Source of the DNA: Paraburkholderia hospita
Lineage (GTDB): Bacteria; Pseudomonadota; Gammaproteobacteria; Burkholderiales; Burkholderiaceae
Reading direction: 5' to 3'
DNA: 64,000 bases
Assembly (NCBI RefSeq): GCF_002902965.1
Contig: NZ_CP026106.1
Location: forward strand, 1,364,001-1,428,000
This document shows positions 8,747-17,956 of this stretch, piece after piece (the stretch's first letter is position 1; every line of letters starts with the position of its first letter). Below the pieces are notes generated by a model that ran no database searches, was not told where the DNA came from, and was given only the letters and a program-made list of their open reading frames with translations. Both the position numbers and the translations under genes were made by a program.

Positions 8747-9799
8747 GTGCGTCCACCGAAAATCATCACGCCGTTGCATCCGGATCTCGATGCGCCGACG
8801 CAGAGTCTTCTTGGCCTGGCCGCGCTCGCCGCCGAATTGGCCGCGGAGGGCGTTTCCGTGAACAAACTGTTCGCGCACACTGGCGTCCACGCGAACCAGT
8901 TGGAGGATTCGCAGGCGAGAATTTCGCATCGTCAGCGTCTCGCCATTTATCGAAACGCCCAACGGCTCGCAACAAGGGCCGACGTCGGATTACTTGCGGG
9001 TGCGCGTCAGAGGATCAGTGACTTCGGCATATATGGCTATGCGATGGTCAGCAGTACGACCTTTGGAGATGCCCTTAAATTCAGCGTCGAAAATGTCAGG
9101 ATGGCCGGCGCAGTGTTGCAGATCAGCTATTCCACCGAGGGGAACACTGGCATTCTGAGCAGCCACGGACTTGCATCGCTCGGCGACATGCTGCCGTTTG
9201 TCGCCGAATTCTGGCGAAGCTCGATGACGGTGCTGTTCAGCCGGGTGCTGGAAGCGCCTTTTCCGTCGAAGCGGATGGTAATGGCGTATCCTGCGCCGCC
9301 ACACTGGCGAAATTACGAAAGGATGTTCGACTGTCCCGTGGAGTTCGGCGCCGATACGATGGAGTGGCATTTCGACGTGCATGTACTTGACCGCCCGTGT
9401 CCGAATGCGAATCCGATTACTGCGCAAATCTGCCAGCAGCTTTGTGATCGCATTCTCGAAGAACGGGATGGCATTCCCGAACTCCCGCGGCAGATCCGCA
9501 TGGCCTGCCTGAACGCACCCGGCGTGTTCCCATCCGCCGAGAAGATGGCTGCACAGCTCGGCATGTCACTGCGAACCCTGCATCGACGGCTGGCCGACGA
9601 TAACTACTCGTATCAGACCTTGTTGAACGATGTTCGCCGGTCGCTCGCCATCGAATTTCTGGAAAATACGAGGCTTCCCATTGATCAGGTCGCCGAGCGC
9701 ATTGGATTTTCGGATGCAGCGAGCTTTCGCCGGTCTTTCAGGAAATGGACTGGAAATTCACCTGGCGTGTATCGGAAGGGTGTGGGCAAGGATGGGTGA
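8747..9799 (+). CDS. AraC-family regulator with arabinose-binding-like N-domain (OruR type)
   Basis: The 350-residue protein has the PF12625-type ligand domain (about residues 25-205, with SDFGIYGYAMVSSTTFGDAL) and a C-terminal AraC helix-turn-helix pair (about 250-345) with MAAQLGMSLRTLHRRL and VAERIGFSDAASFRRSF. The GTG at 8747 is preferred because GGAGTGAGG ends six bases upstream and the length then fits the family; a TTG at 8579 would add 56 unusual residues. It is transcribed away from the hydratase operon and is probably its activator, responding to the pathway substrate. Confidence 0.85.
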   Translation: MRPPKIITPLHPDLDAPTQSLLGLAALAAELAAEGVSVNKLFAHTGVHANQLEDSQARISHRQRLAIYRNAQRLATRADVGLLAGARQRISDFGIYGYAMVSSTTFGDALKFSVENVRMAGAVLQISYSTEGNTGILSSHGLASLGDMLPFVAEFWRSSMTVLFSRVLEAPFPSKRMVMAYPAPPHWRNYERMFDCPVEFGADTMEWHFDVHVLDRPCPNANPITAQICQQLCDRILEERDGIPELPRQIRMACLNAPGVFPSAEKMAAQLGMSLRTLHRRLADDNYSYQTLLNDVRRSLAIEFLENTRLPIDQVAERIGFSDAASFRRSFRKWTGNSPGVYRKGVGKDG

Positions 9800-10136
9800 G
9801 GGGCGTTGTCGTCTCCCTCTGGTTAATGACCTCTATTCACGTGACGCCGCTCGCACGACACCCGTCAGCGTTGACGCAAAATCGATGAAAATCTGGTGAA
9901 GCGGGACGCGTTGGGCACACTAAGCTGCGCCTGTCGACGCGATAGCCTCGGGACGGAACGGGCCGGCTACGGAAACTCGTGCCTGAGGAATCGCGCGCGA
10001 TCATATTCGCGATGCGAATTTCCGAATGCGGCCAACAGCGGACATCGCCGCGATGACCCGCGATGACTCCCGACACAGTGAAGGTGTCTGTGATGAAAGG
10101 AACGCGAACGCCTTCTTGAGACAGGCGTCCAAATCC
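9800..10136. other. intergenic region without recognised gene
   Basis: Lies between the AraC gene and the convergent YCII gene. Short frames on both strands lack ribosome sites and family resemblance. No terminator with a T-tract was found. Confidence 0.5.
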
Positions 10137-10508
10137 TCATCGCGCCAGATAGAAGTCCAAGGGGATAAGCTCCACGGCCCATCCGCCTTCTTCGCCCAGT
10201 GTGGCAGCCGGGTGCATGGACGCGATGCGTAACGCCTCGTCAGGGCTGTCCGCCTCGATGATGAATAGGCCGCCCACGACTTCCTTCGACTCGGTGTAAG
10301 GCCCATCGGTGATGCGCGTCTCTCCAGTGCGCGGGCGGAGCGTCCTCCACTTGTCCAGATCGCCAAGGGAGGCGGAAATCAGAACCTTGCCGGTAGCGCG
10401 CATCTTCTCGTCCAATGCCGGGCACTGGCTCACCAATTCCTTGATTTCGTCTGGCGCCATCGCGGCGAACTTTTCGGGGGAGAAGTAGGCCAGGCCGAGG
10501 TATTTCAT
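10137..10508 (-). CDS. YCII domain protein (DGPF family)
   Basis: The 123-residue protein has the pattern of the YCII-related DGPF family: MKYLGLAYF at the start, TRITDGPYTESKEVVGGLFI in the middle and a WAVELIPL end. These are small ferredoxin-like folds, often encoded beside an ECF sigma factor; no sigma gene is here. The ATG at 10508 has an AAGGAT site. The IS630 element ends only about 66 bp upstream of the start, so the native promoter may have been displaced. Confidence 0.85.
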   Translation of the reverse strand: MKYLGLAYFSPEKFAAMAPDEIKELVSQCPALDEKMRATGKVLISASLGDLDKWRTLRPRTGETRITDGPYTESKEVVGGLFIIEADSPDEALRIASMHPAATLGEEGGWAVELIPLDFYLAR

Positions 10509-10598
10509 GGGAGATCCTTTGAATGAGGTTCACTGACGACGAATCTGATGATCGGAAATCGACAATGCCCTAGCTAGTACAACATCCCTCAAATAGGT

Positions 10599-10898
10599 TT
10601 AATAATTGTCTGGCTGCAAATAAGGCTGCAGGAGCGTGACAACCAGTTGGGCCATTTCGGCGAGCGAACCTGAGCCAGGCAGAGGTTCCCATCGCCCGCT
10701 ATGGCTACGAAAGGCCGCACCATAAAGATTGCGGCTGAGTTCACTTAGGCGTGCCACAACAGTCGGCTCCTGATTGTCCAGGCGTTTGATCAGCAGATGA
10801 CGCCCGTAAGCCTGCGTGACCACCTGGTCGTGGCCCAACAATTCGCGCAGTTGACGCTGCAGTTCGCTTGCATGATGTTTCGCGGGTAAGGCAGGCAT
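10599..10898 (-). CDS. small IS630-associated protein of unknown function
   Basis: The 99-residue protein lies wholly inside the IS630 element, 12 bp downstream of the transposase stop, and ends 10 bases before the inner edge of the terminal repeat. It starts at ATG 10898. The sequence is soluble, with a basic N-terminal half (KHHASELQRQLRELLGHD) and a C-terminal helix SLAEMAQLVVTLLQPYL. I do not recognise a domain. Its place suggests an accessory gene carried by the element, but a role in transposition is only a guess. Confidence 0.6.
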   Translation of the reverse strand: MPALPAKHHASELQRQLRELLGHDQVVTQAYGRHLLIKRLDNQEPTVVARLSELSRNLYGAAFRSHSGRWEPLPGSGSLAEMAQLVVTLLQPYLQPDNY

Positions 10899-10910
10899 GA
10901 CCGCTCCGGT

Positions 10911-12011
10911 TCAGGATGCGCCAGTTTGCAACGGATAGCCGCGGAAAGTCCATCTGAAGGGACGTGCCGTCTGGTTGCGCTCGCGGATGAACTGCTCTGT
11001 ACGCTCGCGAAGATGCACCGTGCTGGTGTGGCTGGCGTGACGCAGCACACGGCGCGTATAGAGCCCAAACCACAGTTCGATCTGGTTCACCCAGCTCGCG
11101 TGCAAAGGGGTGAAATGGAAATGAAACCGTCCATCGTGCCGCGCATTGAATGCCTGCCATACGGCTTGGGCGCGATGCGTGTTCAGATTATCCCAGATCA
11201 CATGCACCTGCTTGCCCGGATACGCGGCTGCCACACTGTCCATGAAAGTCACCAGGTCGCCCTGGGTCCGCCGGTCGCGGCAGCTTCCCAGTACCCGTCC
11301 GGTATGAACATCCAGCGCGGCAATCAGAGACTGAGTACCGTGACGGATATATTCAAATTCCCGGCGGCGCAACCGTCCGGCTGCCGGGGCGCGCCCTGGA
11401 TGCTTGCGCTCGATGGCCTGGATGCCGGTCTTCTCGTCAATACTCAGTACCACCGCATTCTTCGGCGCCTTGCGGTACAGCTTGCAGATCACGTTGACCT
11501 TCTCGCGAAACGCCGGATCCGGACTATGCAGCCACTGTTGCACCCGATGCGGGCGAACGTCGCCAGCCTGCAGGATGCGCTGCACATGGCTGCGACTGAT
11601 CTGTTCGACGATCCCTCGCTCGACTGCACGCGTCACAATCTCATCGAGCGTCGGCGTGGCCCGACCTTGCGCTTCCTGCACTTCACACGCCAGTGCGATC
11701 AGCTGCAGCCGCGTCTCCTGCGTGATGCGCGGCGGACGACCACTGCGCTCTGCCTCCCGAATCCCCTGCGCGCCTTGCCGCGCAATGCGCTGGCGCCACT
11801 GGCTGACGGTCTGCACGGACACGCCCAATTCCTGTGAGATCGCCGCGCTCGTGTAGCCCTCGTGAGCCATTAACGCGATGCGTGCCCGTGTCACATCGCG
11901 TTGTGCAGCCGTCGTGCGTCGGATCAGCGACTGCAGCTCCTGTCTTTCCTTCCTGGCCAGCTTCACTGGCGTTGCATGGCGTCCTCGACTCATACCGCCA
12001 GGATAAACCAT
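10911..12011 (-). CDS. IS630-family transposase
   Basis: The 366-residue protein has an N-terminal winged/helix-turn-helix part (AISQELGVSVQTVSQWRQRI, residues about 55-75) and a DDE catalytic domain with VLSIDEKTGIQ, HVIWDNLNTH and NQIELWFGLY supplying the acidic triad in IS630 spacing. It cuts and pastes the element at TA sites. ATG 12011 is the longest start; ATG 11993 is possible. The frame is unbroken. Confidence 0.92.
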   Translation of the reverse strand: MVYPGGMSRGRHATPVKLARKERQELQSLIRRTTAAQRDVTRARIALMAHEGYTSAAISQELGVSVQTVSQWRQRIARQGAQGIREAERSGRPPRITQETRLQLIALACEVQEAQGRATPTLDEIVTRAVERGIVEQISRSHVQRILQAGDVRPHRVQQWLHSPDPAFREKVNVICKLYRKAPKNAVVLSIDEKTGIQAIERKHPGRAPAAGRLRRREFEYIRHGTQSLIAALDVHTGRVLGSCRDRRTQGDLVTFMDSVAAAYPGKQVHVIWDNLNTHRAQAVWQAFNARHDGRFHFHFTPLHASWVNQIELWFGLYTRRVLRHASHTSTVHLRERTEQFIRERNQTARPFRWTFRGYPLQTGAS

Positions 12012-12341
12012 GCAATCAATTATTAAAAGTAATTGCGGGATGTTGTACTAGTTTGTAGCAGGTCTCGCCAGCCTGTCCGCTTTAGGTCCCCCTCCTGCCC
12101 GACGTAGACAGATGGATGGGGAGAGACTTCAAGATTCGAGAGGACCGGGTTCGGCCATAACCGGTCCTTTCGATCGTGCAGTTGAATGACCGCACAGCTG
12201 TATGTAAGAGACATCGCTCTCCGTTGCCTTGGCGCGGCACGCTGTGCGGGGCAGGCATCGACCGTCGTCGAAGTACCGCGCGATCACAGCGCCAATGTCG
12301 CAAGTGAGATAACCGGCTGACAATCCAGCGCGTGTTCGAGG

Positions 12342-13166
12342 TCACACCTTGAAGGATCGCGGCAGAGCCTGTCCGTACTTCCGGAACAGCCGGGCGAGAT
12401 ACGACGGCGAATCGAGCCCGACGGCTGCCGCGGCCGTAACGACCGTCACGCCGGGTGTTTGCAACAGAAGCGACGCGTGACGCACACGTTGCAGCGATTG
12501 ATAGTCGACGATGGATTCGCCCGTGACGTCGCGAAACATTCGCGTCAACGTGCGTCGCGACAGGCCGAATTCATAAGCGATACGATCGAGGCTGACGGAT
12601 TGATCGAGTGTCGAATCGAGAAACGTCTGGATGTCTCTCACGAGTTCGCGGCGTGCATCGACGGCCGACAATGGCACATGTTCCGGGGTCAATCCCGCTT
12701 CGACACACGTGGCGGCCACCATCCTTGCCGTCAGATCCTTGCGATACGCAGCGAGTTCCCCGCCACCGCGGGTATCCGTTTTGGTGGCGAGGCGGACTGC
12801 ATTGAGCAGCGGTAACGGCGCGGACCAGATCGATATTCGCGCGCAAGAGAGCGTTCTCTGCGCCTTGCGCTCGCAGTAAGCGACGAAATCGCTCGCCACA
12901 TAGACGGCGACGTGCTCTTGCTGTGCACGGTAGCCGTACGTGTCGTGCAGGCGCCGCGGCGGCACCACGACGAACGACATCGGCGCCACACGTAACGGCG
13001 CGGCATTGGATTCGACGTTGAGGATCAGTTGCCCCGTGCGCGGCAGCAAAAACATGTACTCGTCATGTTGGTGCGGTTGCGTGCGGTAATCGCCGACCGA
13101 GACCTGCCGGACATCGGCAACGCGATCTCCGGACAGATGGATATGTGCGGTCGGATAATGCTTCAC
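12342..13166 (-). CDS. AraC-family transcriptional regulator
   Basis: The protein has a cupin-like N-domain with the metal-site-like PHQHDEYMFLLP and a C-terminal pair of helix-turn-helix motifs (IAYEFGLSRRTLTRMFRDV and a second ending LARLFRKYGQALPRSF). The GTG at 13166 (274 residues) is chosen because TGAGG sits nine bases upstream; an ATG at 13238 would add 24 residues without a ribosome site. It is divergent from the PhzF/OCD/symporter operon and is the likely regulator of it, sensing an amino acid or related compound. Confidence 0.82.
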   Translation of the reverse strand: MKHYPTAHIHLSGDRVADVRQVSVGDYRTQPHQHDEYMFLLPRTGQLILNVESNAAPLRVAPMSFVVVPPRRLHDTYGYRAQQEHVAVYVASDFVAYCERKAQRTLSCARISIWSAPLPLLNAVRLATKTDTRGGGELAAYRKDLTARMVAATCVEAGLTPEHVPLSAVDARRELVRDIQTFLDSTLDQSVSLDRIAYEFGLSRRTLTRMFRDVTGESIVDYQSLQRVRHASLLLQTPGVTVVTAAAAVGLDSPSYLARLFRKYGQALPRSFKV

Positions 13167-13460
13167 GTAATCAACCTCAGGTGCGCCATAAACGATGCGC
13201 CGCCGCCAGCCGCAGCGGCGATTTGAAAGCGGGCGCATCGATTGAAAGCCCAGTATAGCGCTTCAAATCTCCGTGCAATACAACACGAGAAACGAGGCAT
13301 AGGGCCTGGTTCCAAGGGAAAACACGGATGCGCGCGGACACCCATCTGTTGGGCCCAAAGCGCGATTGGCCCGATTGTGTGATTGCGGTGGCCCGACAGG
13401 CGGCGAAACATTGTTTTCGCTTCGGCATGCTGGTCGCACTTACACGCCGGAGCCTGTTTC

Positions 13461-14399
13461 ATGCCTGTTGCAAAAGACCCATCGTCGTTGCCGCATTCCC
13501 CCACTGTCCCAATCGCATTGCGAACTCGTGGGGACCTGCATTTCGTGCGCGTCTTTCCTGAGGGACAACGCGGCGGCAACCCCGCGCCCGTTGTACTAGA
13601 TGCCGATGCAATGTCCGCCGACGAGATGAAGGCCATCGCCGCGAGCTACGGCCACGAAAGCGCATTCGTATGCGCGCCGCGCGACGTCGCCAACACCTAT
13701 CGTCTGCGCTTCTTCGTCCCCCAGCACGAGATGGAGATGTGTGGTCATGCGACACTCGGCGCATTGTGGCTTCTGCGCAGGCTCGGCCGCTGGACGTCCC
13801 GCGTCGCGACGCTCGAAACGTTAAGCGGCATTGTCGACGCCCACTTCAACGAAAGTACGCAATTCATCGAAGTGAGTCAGCCCAAAGGCATCGTGCAACC
13901 GGTCGAAGACGAATGGCTGCACGCCGCGATATGCGACGTGCTGCGCATCGACGCCGACGATCTGGATTCGCTCGGTATCGTCAACGCCACGACGAGCCGG
14001 ACGAAGACACTGATACCGCTTCGCTCCCTGCAGCGCCTTCATGCAGTGACGCCTTCGTTCGACGACGTGCAGGCGTTGTGTGAGGCGCTCGGATCGACAG
14101 GACTGTATCCGTTTGCAGTCGATGGCACGTATCCGCTCGATGTGCACGCGCGGCAGTTTCCGCGCTCGTCCGGCTATCCAGAAGATTCCGCGACGGGCAT
14201 TGCCGCGGCCGCGACACTGTACGGCGCGTTGCACTACAGACTGCTCGCGGATGGCGCATCGGGCATGACCGTGCATCAAGGCTATGCGATGGGCAAGCCG
14301 TCCCGCATCGAGGTCAAATTGCGAGACCTCAACGACCCGGACGCGGGCTGCTGGATCAGTGGCGCGGTGGAAAGCACGACGCTGGAGCCGCTGCAATGA
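13461..14399 (+). CDS. PhzF-family isomerase
   Basis: The 312-residue protein has the PhzF diaminopimelate-epimerase-like fold: EGQRGGNPAPVV, then ASYGHESAFV with Glu66 at the position of the catalytic Glu45 of PhzF, MCGHATLGALW, and a second-half block EDSATGIAAAATLYG. Such enzymes move protons or double bonds, and some act on amino acids. ATG 13461 has GGAG about eight bases upstream; an earlier TTG start is unlikely. The stop overlaps the next start by four bases (ATGA), so the two enzymes are coupled. Confidence 0.85.
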   Translation: MPVAKDPSSLPHSPTVPIALRTRGDLHFVRVFPEGQRGGNPAPVVLDADAMSADEMKAIAASYGHESAFVCAPRDVANTYRLRFFVPQHEMEMCGHATLGALWLLRRLGRWTSRVATLETLSGIVDAHFNESTQFIEVSQPKGIVQPVEDEWLHAAICDVLRIDADDLDSLGIVNATTSRTKTLIPLRSLQRLHAVTPSFDDVQALCEALGSTGLYPFAVDGTYPLDVHARQFPRSSGYPEDSATGIAAAATLYGALHYRLLADGASGMTVHQGYAMGKPSRIEVKLRDLNDPDAGCWISGAVESTTLEPLQ

Positions 14400-15313
14400 A
14401 GATCTTCACCAACGAACAGATCGCGGCACGACTCGACGTACGCTCGGCTTCGGACGCAATCCGGGCCGCCTATCTCGACCTGCAGCGCGGCACGGCCGCG
14501 ATTCAGCCACGCGCACGCATTGGATTGTCCGACGTGAAGTTCAGCGCAATGAGTGCGATGCTGGGCTCCGCGCAGATCGCGGCGACAAAGATGTACACGA
14601 CGATCAATGGCCAGTTCCGCTTTTACATTGCGTTGTTTTCGCTAGCCGATGGCGCACTCGTCGCGTTGCTTGAAGGCGATGCAATCACGGGAATGCGCAC
14701 GGCCGCGACCAGCGCGCTTGCGGCACGATACCTGGCGCGTCCGGCTAGCCGCCACCTGGGGCTGTTCGGCAGCGGTGTGCAGGCCCGGGCTCATGCCGAG
14801 GCCTTCGTCGCCGAACGAACCGGTTTGCGCGAAGTGATGATTCACAGTCGTGACGCCGCAACCGCGCATGCTCTCGCCGACAGCCTCGAACGGCGGTTCG
14901 ACCTCGGCGCCCGGGTTGTCGATGCGGATGAGGCCGCCAACGCCGACATCGTCGTGCTTGCAACACGCGCCTCCGAACCGGTGATACGCGGCGAATGGCT
15001 TCGACCGGGCGCATTCGTCGTGAGTATCGGCGCGACGCTTCCAGACCAGCGCGAGATCGACGATACATCGTTGCTCGCGGCGTCGCGCATCGTCGTCGAC
15101 TGGACGCAGCAGACGCCGTTCGAAACGGGCGATCTGCTGCGCCCGCCGCGGGCGTTGATCGAGAGCCGGTCGATAGTGGATCTGTCGTCCGTCATCAGCG
15201 CCGGTGAATATCGTGCCCCGGACGCCACCGACATCGTGATCTACAAGGCGGTCGGAATCGCACTACAGGACGCGGCCGTCGCCTATCTGGCTTACAAGCG
15301 CCTCGCTTCCTAA
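14396..15313 (+). CDS. ornithine cyclodeaminase / mu-crystallin family protein
   Basis: The 305-residue protein has the family's N-domain with a catalytic-site lysine (AATKMYTT, Lys65), the GDAITGMRTAATSALAARYL block and a Rossmann domain with LGLFGSGVQARAH. Members use NAD(P) and include ornithine cyclodeaminase, alanine dehydrogenase and cyclic imino acid reductases such as Delta1-pyrroline-2-carboxylate reductase. With a PhzF-like isomerase before it and an amino-acid/dicarboxylate symporter after it, a role in breakdown of a D-, hydroxy- or cyclic amino acid is plausible; the exact reaction is open. Confidence 0.85.
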   Translation: MKIFTNEQIAARLDVRSASDAIRAAYLDLQRGTAAIQPRARIGLSDVKFSAMSAMLGSAQIAATKMYTTINGQFRFYIALFSLADGALVALLEGDAITGMRTAATSALAARYLARPASRHLGLFGSGVQARAHAEAFVAERTGLREVMIHSRDAATAHALADSLERRFDLGARVVDADEAANADIVVLATRASEPVIRGEWLRPGAFVVSIGATLPDQREIDDTSLLAASRIVVDWTQQTPFETGDLLRPPRALIESRSIVDLSSVISAGEYRAPDATDIVIYKAVGIALQDAAVAYLAYKRLAS

Positions 15314-15358
15314 AACATATCGTCAATGTCCTTCGCCACGGACAGATTGGAGTCCCTT

Positions 15359-16672
15359 ATGAAACTCCCTCTTACTGCGCGCATTCTTGCAGGGATGCTG
15401 CTCGGTATCGCAACGGGCGTCGCCTGTCACGCGATGTTGCCGAGCGCCGACGCCACTCAGGTCGGCGGCTATTTCTCGCTGTTCGCTGACCTGTTTTTGC
15501 GACTCGTCAAGATGATCATCGCGCCGCTGGTGTTCTGCACGCTCGTGATCGGCGTAACCAGGATCGGTGATGTTCACGCTGTCGGCCGAATCGGACTCAG
15601 AACGCTGGGCTGGTTTCTCGTCGCATCGTTCATCTCGCTCGTGCTTGGCGCGCTGCTCGCCAATTGGCTTCACCCGGGTAGCGCGCTCGGCCTGCCTTTG
15701 CCTGCGGCGAACGCATCCTCCGGGTTGAATGCGAATGCATTGTCGCTGAAGGAATTCGTCGTACATCTCGTGCCGAGCAGTATTGTCGAAGCGATGGCAA
15801 GCAACGAAATCTTGCAGATCGTGGTATTCGCGGCTTTCTTCAGCGTCGGACTCACGACGCTCGGCGAGAAGGCGCAACTCGTCGTGCGTCTGCTCGATCA
15901 GGTTTCACACGTCATGCTGAAAGTGACGGGCTACGTGATGGCGCTCGCGCCGTTTGCGGTGTTCGGCGCGATCGCGAATGTCGTGGCGACCCGTGGCGTA
16001 TCGGTTCTCGTCACTTATGGTCGCTTCATGGGCGAGTTCTACGCAAGTCTGATTGCGTTATGGCTTCTGCTGATATTGGCGGGCGGGGCGTTGCTCGGGC
16101 GCAGGGTGTTCGCGCTGGTGCGTTTCATGCGCGTGCCGATGCTTGTCGGATTCAGCACCGCGAGCAGCGAGTCCGTGTACCCGAAGACGCTAGAGCAACT
16201 TGAGCGCTTCGGGGTTCCCAAACGGATCGCGAGCTTCGTGTTGCCCATCGGCTATTCGTTCAATCTGGATGGCACGATGATGTACTGTACATTCGCAACG
16301 CTATTCATCGCGCAGGCGTATGGTGTTCATCTGTCATTCATGCAGCAAGTCTCGATGCTCGCGATTCTTATGCTGACGAGCAAAGGCATGGCCGCGGTGC
16401 CGCGTGCGTCACTGGTCGTGATCGCTGCGACGCTGGGACAGTTCAATATCCCCGAGGCCGGGCTGCTACTGATCATGGGCGTCGATCATTTTCTCGACAT
16501 GGGACGCACGGCGACCAACGTGCTCGGCAATGCTGTCGCTTCGGCGGCGGTCGCGAAATGGGAAGGCGTGCTCGCGCCGTCCTCGACCGAAGGTATTCCT
16601 GATGGCGATGCCGGCAGACACCACGGCGATGGATTCCGTTCGGAAGATGAAGCGGCCGTCGCGAAAGTGTGA
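15359..16672 (+). CDS. dicarboxylate/amino acid:cation symporter (DAACS family)
   Basis: The 437-residue inner-membrane protein has the DAACS architecture of GltP/DctA: TARILAGMLLG at the start, the LVKMIIAPLVFCTLVIG segment, the serine-rich turn STASSESVYPKTLEQ, the NLDGTMMY motif, and GRTATNVLGNAVA near the end. It imports glutamate, aspartate or C4-dicarboxylates with sodium or protons. ATG 15359 has GGAG upstream and follows the cyclodeaminase-like gene by 45 bp; ATG 15326 is less likely. As the third gene of the operon it probably brings in the substrate for the two enzymes. Confidence 0.88.
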   Translation: MKLPLTARILAGMLLGIATGVACHAMLPSADATQVGGYFSLFADLFLRLVKMIIAPLVFCTLVIGVTRIGDVHAVGRIGLRTLGWFLVASFISLVLGALLANWLHPGSALGLPLPAANASSGLNANALSLKEFVVHLVPSSIVEAMASNEILQIVVFAAFFSVGLTTLGEKAQLVVRLLDQVSHVMLKVTGYVMALAPFAVFGAIANVVATRGVSVLVTYGRFMGEFYASLIALWLLLILAGGALLGRRVFALVRFMRVPMLVGFSTASSESVYPKTLEQLERFGVPKRIASFVLPIGYSFNLDGTMMYCTFATLFIAQAYGVHLSFMQQVSMLAILMLTSKGMAAVPRASLVVIAATLGQFNIPEAGLLLIMGVDHFLDMGRTATNVLGNAVASAAVAKWEGVLAPSSTEGIPDGDAGRHHGDGFRSEDEAAVAKV

Positions 16673-16991
16673 CGAGAAAATCGCGCTGCGGGGATTCCGG
16701 AAAATTGAGGCCTGTCTCTCAAGCGGGGCGATGCAAACCATGTCGCAGACTAGAAGGGCAAGCGTCAGGAGAGTACGGCGGGAAGCACCTCTCTTACCCT
16801 TAACCTGCGTTCTCGAGCGGTTTGCAGGCCGATCTGAGAGGTCGATCTTTTTTCACCGGCGGATTGAAAAAACCGAGCAGCGACTTTTTCAACAGCATCC
16901 TTCGAGTTGCGGACGGCGACCGACACTCAAGGCTCGCATGCTATCGATACTCTGAGCACTGCCGCGGTCCACGCAGACGCCAGCCTTGCGG
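16673..16991. other. intergenic region without recognised gene
   Basis: Lies between the symporter and the convergent DUF4148 gene. It includes AT-richer runs around 16850-16890 but no clear hairpin plus T-tract. No coding signal is visible. Confidence 0.5.
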
Positions 16992-17318
16992 TCATTGACC
17001 GAAATAAACCGGCTGCATGCCGTCATTGTCCAGATGATGGCGGCTCGCGCGGACGCCGGCTGCCGACGAACCGTTGGCCGCCACACCGCCATAAGCGCTT
17101 GAGCCGCCGTTTTGCGCTGCGACGCGCGCTTCGGCCGCCTGAATCTCGACCGGGTAGTTCGCGTCTTCGCCGCGAGACTGGTTGTAGCCGGCCGCTTGCA
17201 ACTGGACGAGTTCTGCACGCACTTGTGCGCGGGTCAGCGCGGGCGCGTCGGTGCCTGCAAAAGCGGGAGCAGCGATAGCGCTTGCAACGATAAGGGCGGC
17301 AAGAATGCGGATCTTCAT
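16992..17318 (-). CDS. DUF4148 secreted small protein
   Basis: The 108-residue protein has a clear signal peptide (MKIRILAALIVASAIAAPAF, cleavage after AFA) and the DUF4148 core LTRAQVRAELVQLQAAGYN followed by NYPVEIQAAEARVAAQNG. This family is very common in Burkholderia and relatives; the proteins are periplasmic and of unknown role. ATG 17318 has GGAGAA six bases upstream. The frame open to 17402 adds a non-signal leader and is rejected. Confidence 0.88.
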   Translation of the reverse strand: MKIRILAALIVASAIAAPAFAGTDAPALTRAQVRAELVQLQAAGYNQSRGEDANYPVEIQAAEARVAAQNGGSSAYGGVAANGSSAAGVRASRHHLDNDGMQPVYFGQ

Positions 17319-17443
17319 GATGTTCTCCATCGAGGAAAAGAATTTGGCGAGCGCGTCAGAAGCCTTCATTGCTCCTTTCGCGTAATACGTATTCCGAATC
17401 AATTCGATGGAATCATTCCCTTAAGAATGACTCCCATGTCGCC

Positions 17444-17914
17444 TCAGAACGGCTTGGTCGGCAGATACTTTCCGTCCAGCGTGATCACGGCGCGCGAGCC
17501 GCCTTCCGGATCGTCGACCTTCTTGATGTCCAGCTTGAAGTTGATCGCGCTGATGATGCCGTCGCCAAACTTCTCGTGAACCAGCGCCTTCAGCGTCGAG
17601 CCGTAGATCTGCACCATTTCGTAGAAACGATAGATCGTCGGATCGGTCGGCACGCCGCCCGGGATGCTGCCGCGCACGGGGATGGTTTGCAGCAGGCGAA
17701 TGGCGTCTTCGCCGAGTTCGAGCTTGTCGGCCACGACTTGCGCGGCGTTGGCCGGCAGCGGGTGCTGGCCGAGCAGTGCGGCGGTGACGAATGCGAGGCT
17801 GAGGCCCGTGCCCTCGTTGATCTGCTCGAATGTCAGATTCTTGCGGACTTTCGCGTCGATGATCGCGTCGGTCAGGGCTTCACGGGGGGCCTGGCTGTAT
17901 TGGGATTGCGTCAT
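17444..17914 (-). CDS. cynS: cyanate hydratase (cyanase)
   Basis: The 156-residue protein is the standard length of cyanase, which converts cyanate and bicarbonate to ammonia and CO2 as a decamer. The three catalytic residues sit at the E. coli positions: Arg96 and Glu99 in [10 protein letters not shown] and Ser122 in [16 protein letters not shown] 17914 has AAGGAG eight bases upstream. It follows the carbonic anhydrase by 42 bp in the usual cynT-cynS order. Confidence 0.96.
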   Translation of the reverse strand: MTQSQYSQAPREALTDAIIDAKVRKNLTFEQINEGTGLSLAFVTAALLGQHPLPANAAQVVADKLELGEDAIRLLQTIPVRGSIPGGVPTDPTIYRFYEMVQIYGSTLKALVHEKFGDGIISAINFKLDIKKVDDPEGGSRAVITLDGKYLPTKPF

Positions 17915-17956
17915 GATGATGCTCCTTGCGATTAAATAAAGTGGAAAAGCAATTGA

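Larger units (their letters stand above)
10577..12048. mobile_element. IS630-family insertion sequence with TA target duplication
   Basis: Ends are marked by exact 12-base inverted repeats: GTACAACATCCC at 10577-10588 and GGGATGTTGTAC at 12037-12048. Both are flanked by CTA/TAG, giving the TA duplication inside CTAG (10574-10577, 12048-12051) expected of IS630-type insertion. The repeats continue imperfectly inward. The element is about 1.47 kb and holds a transposase gene and a second small gene downstream on the same strand. Both reading frames are intact, so it may still be mobile. Confidence 0.85.

Noticed and set aside
9837..10076. 79-codon minus-strand frame near the YCII gene
   Set aside because: No ribosome site and composition typical of intergenic noise.
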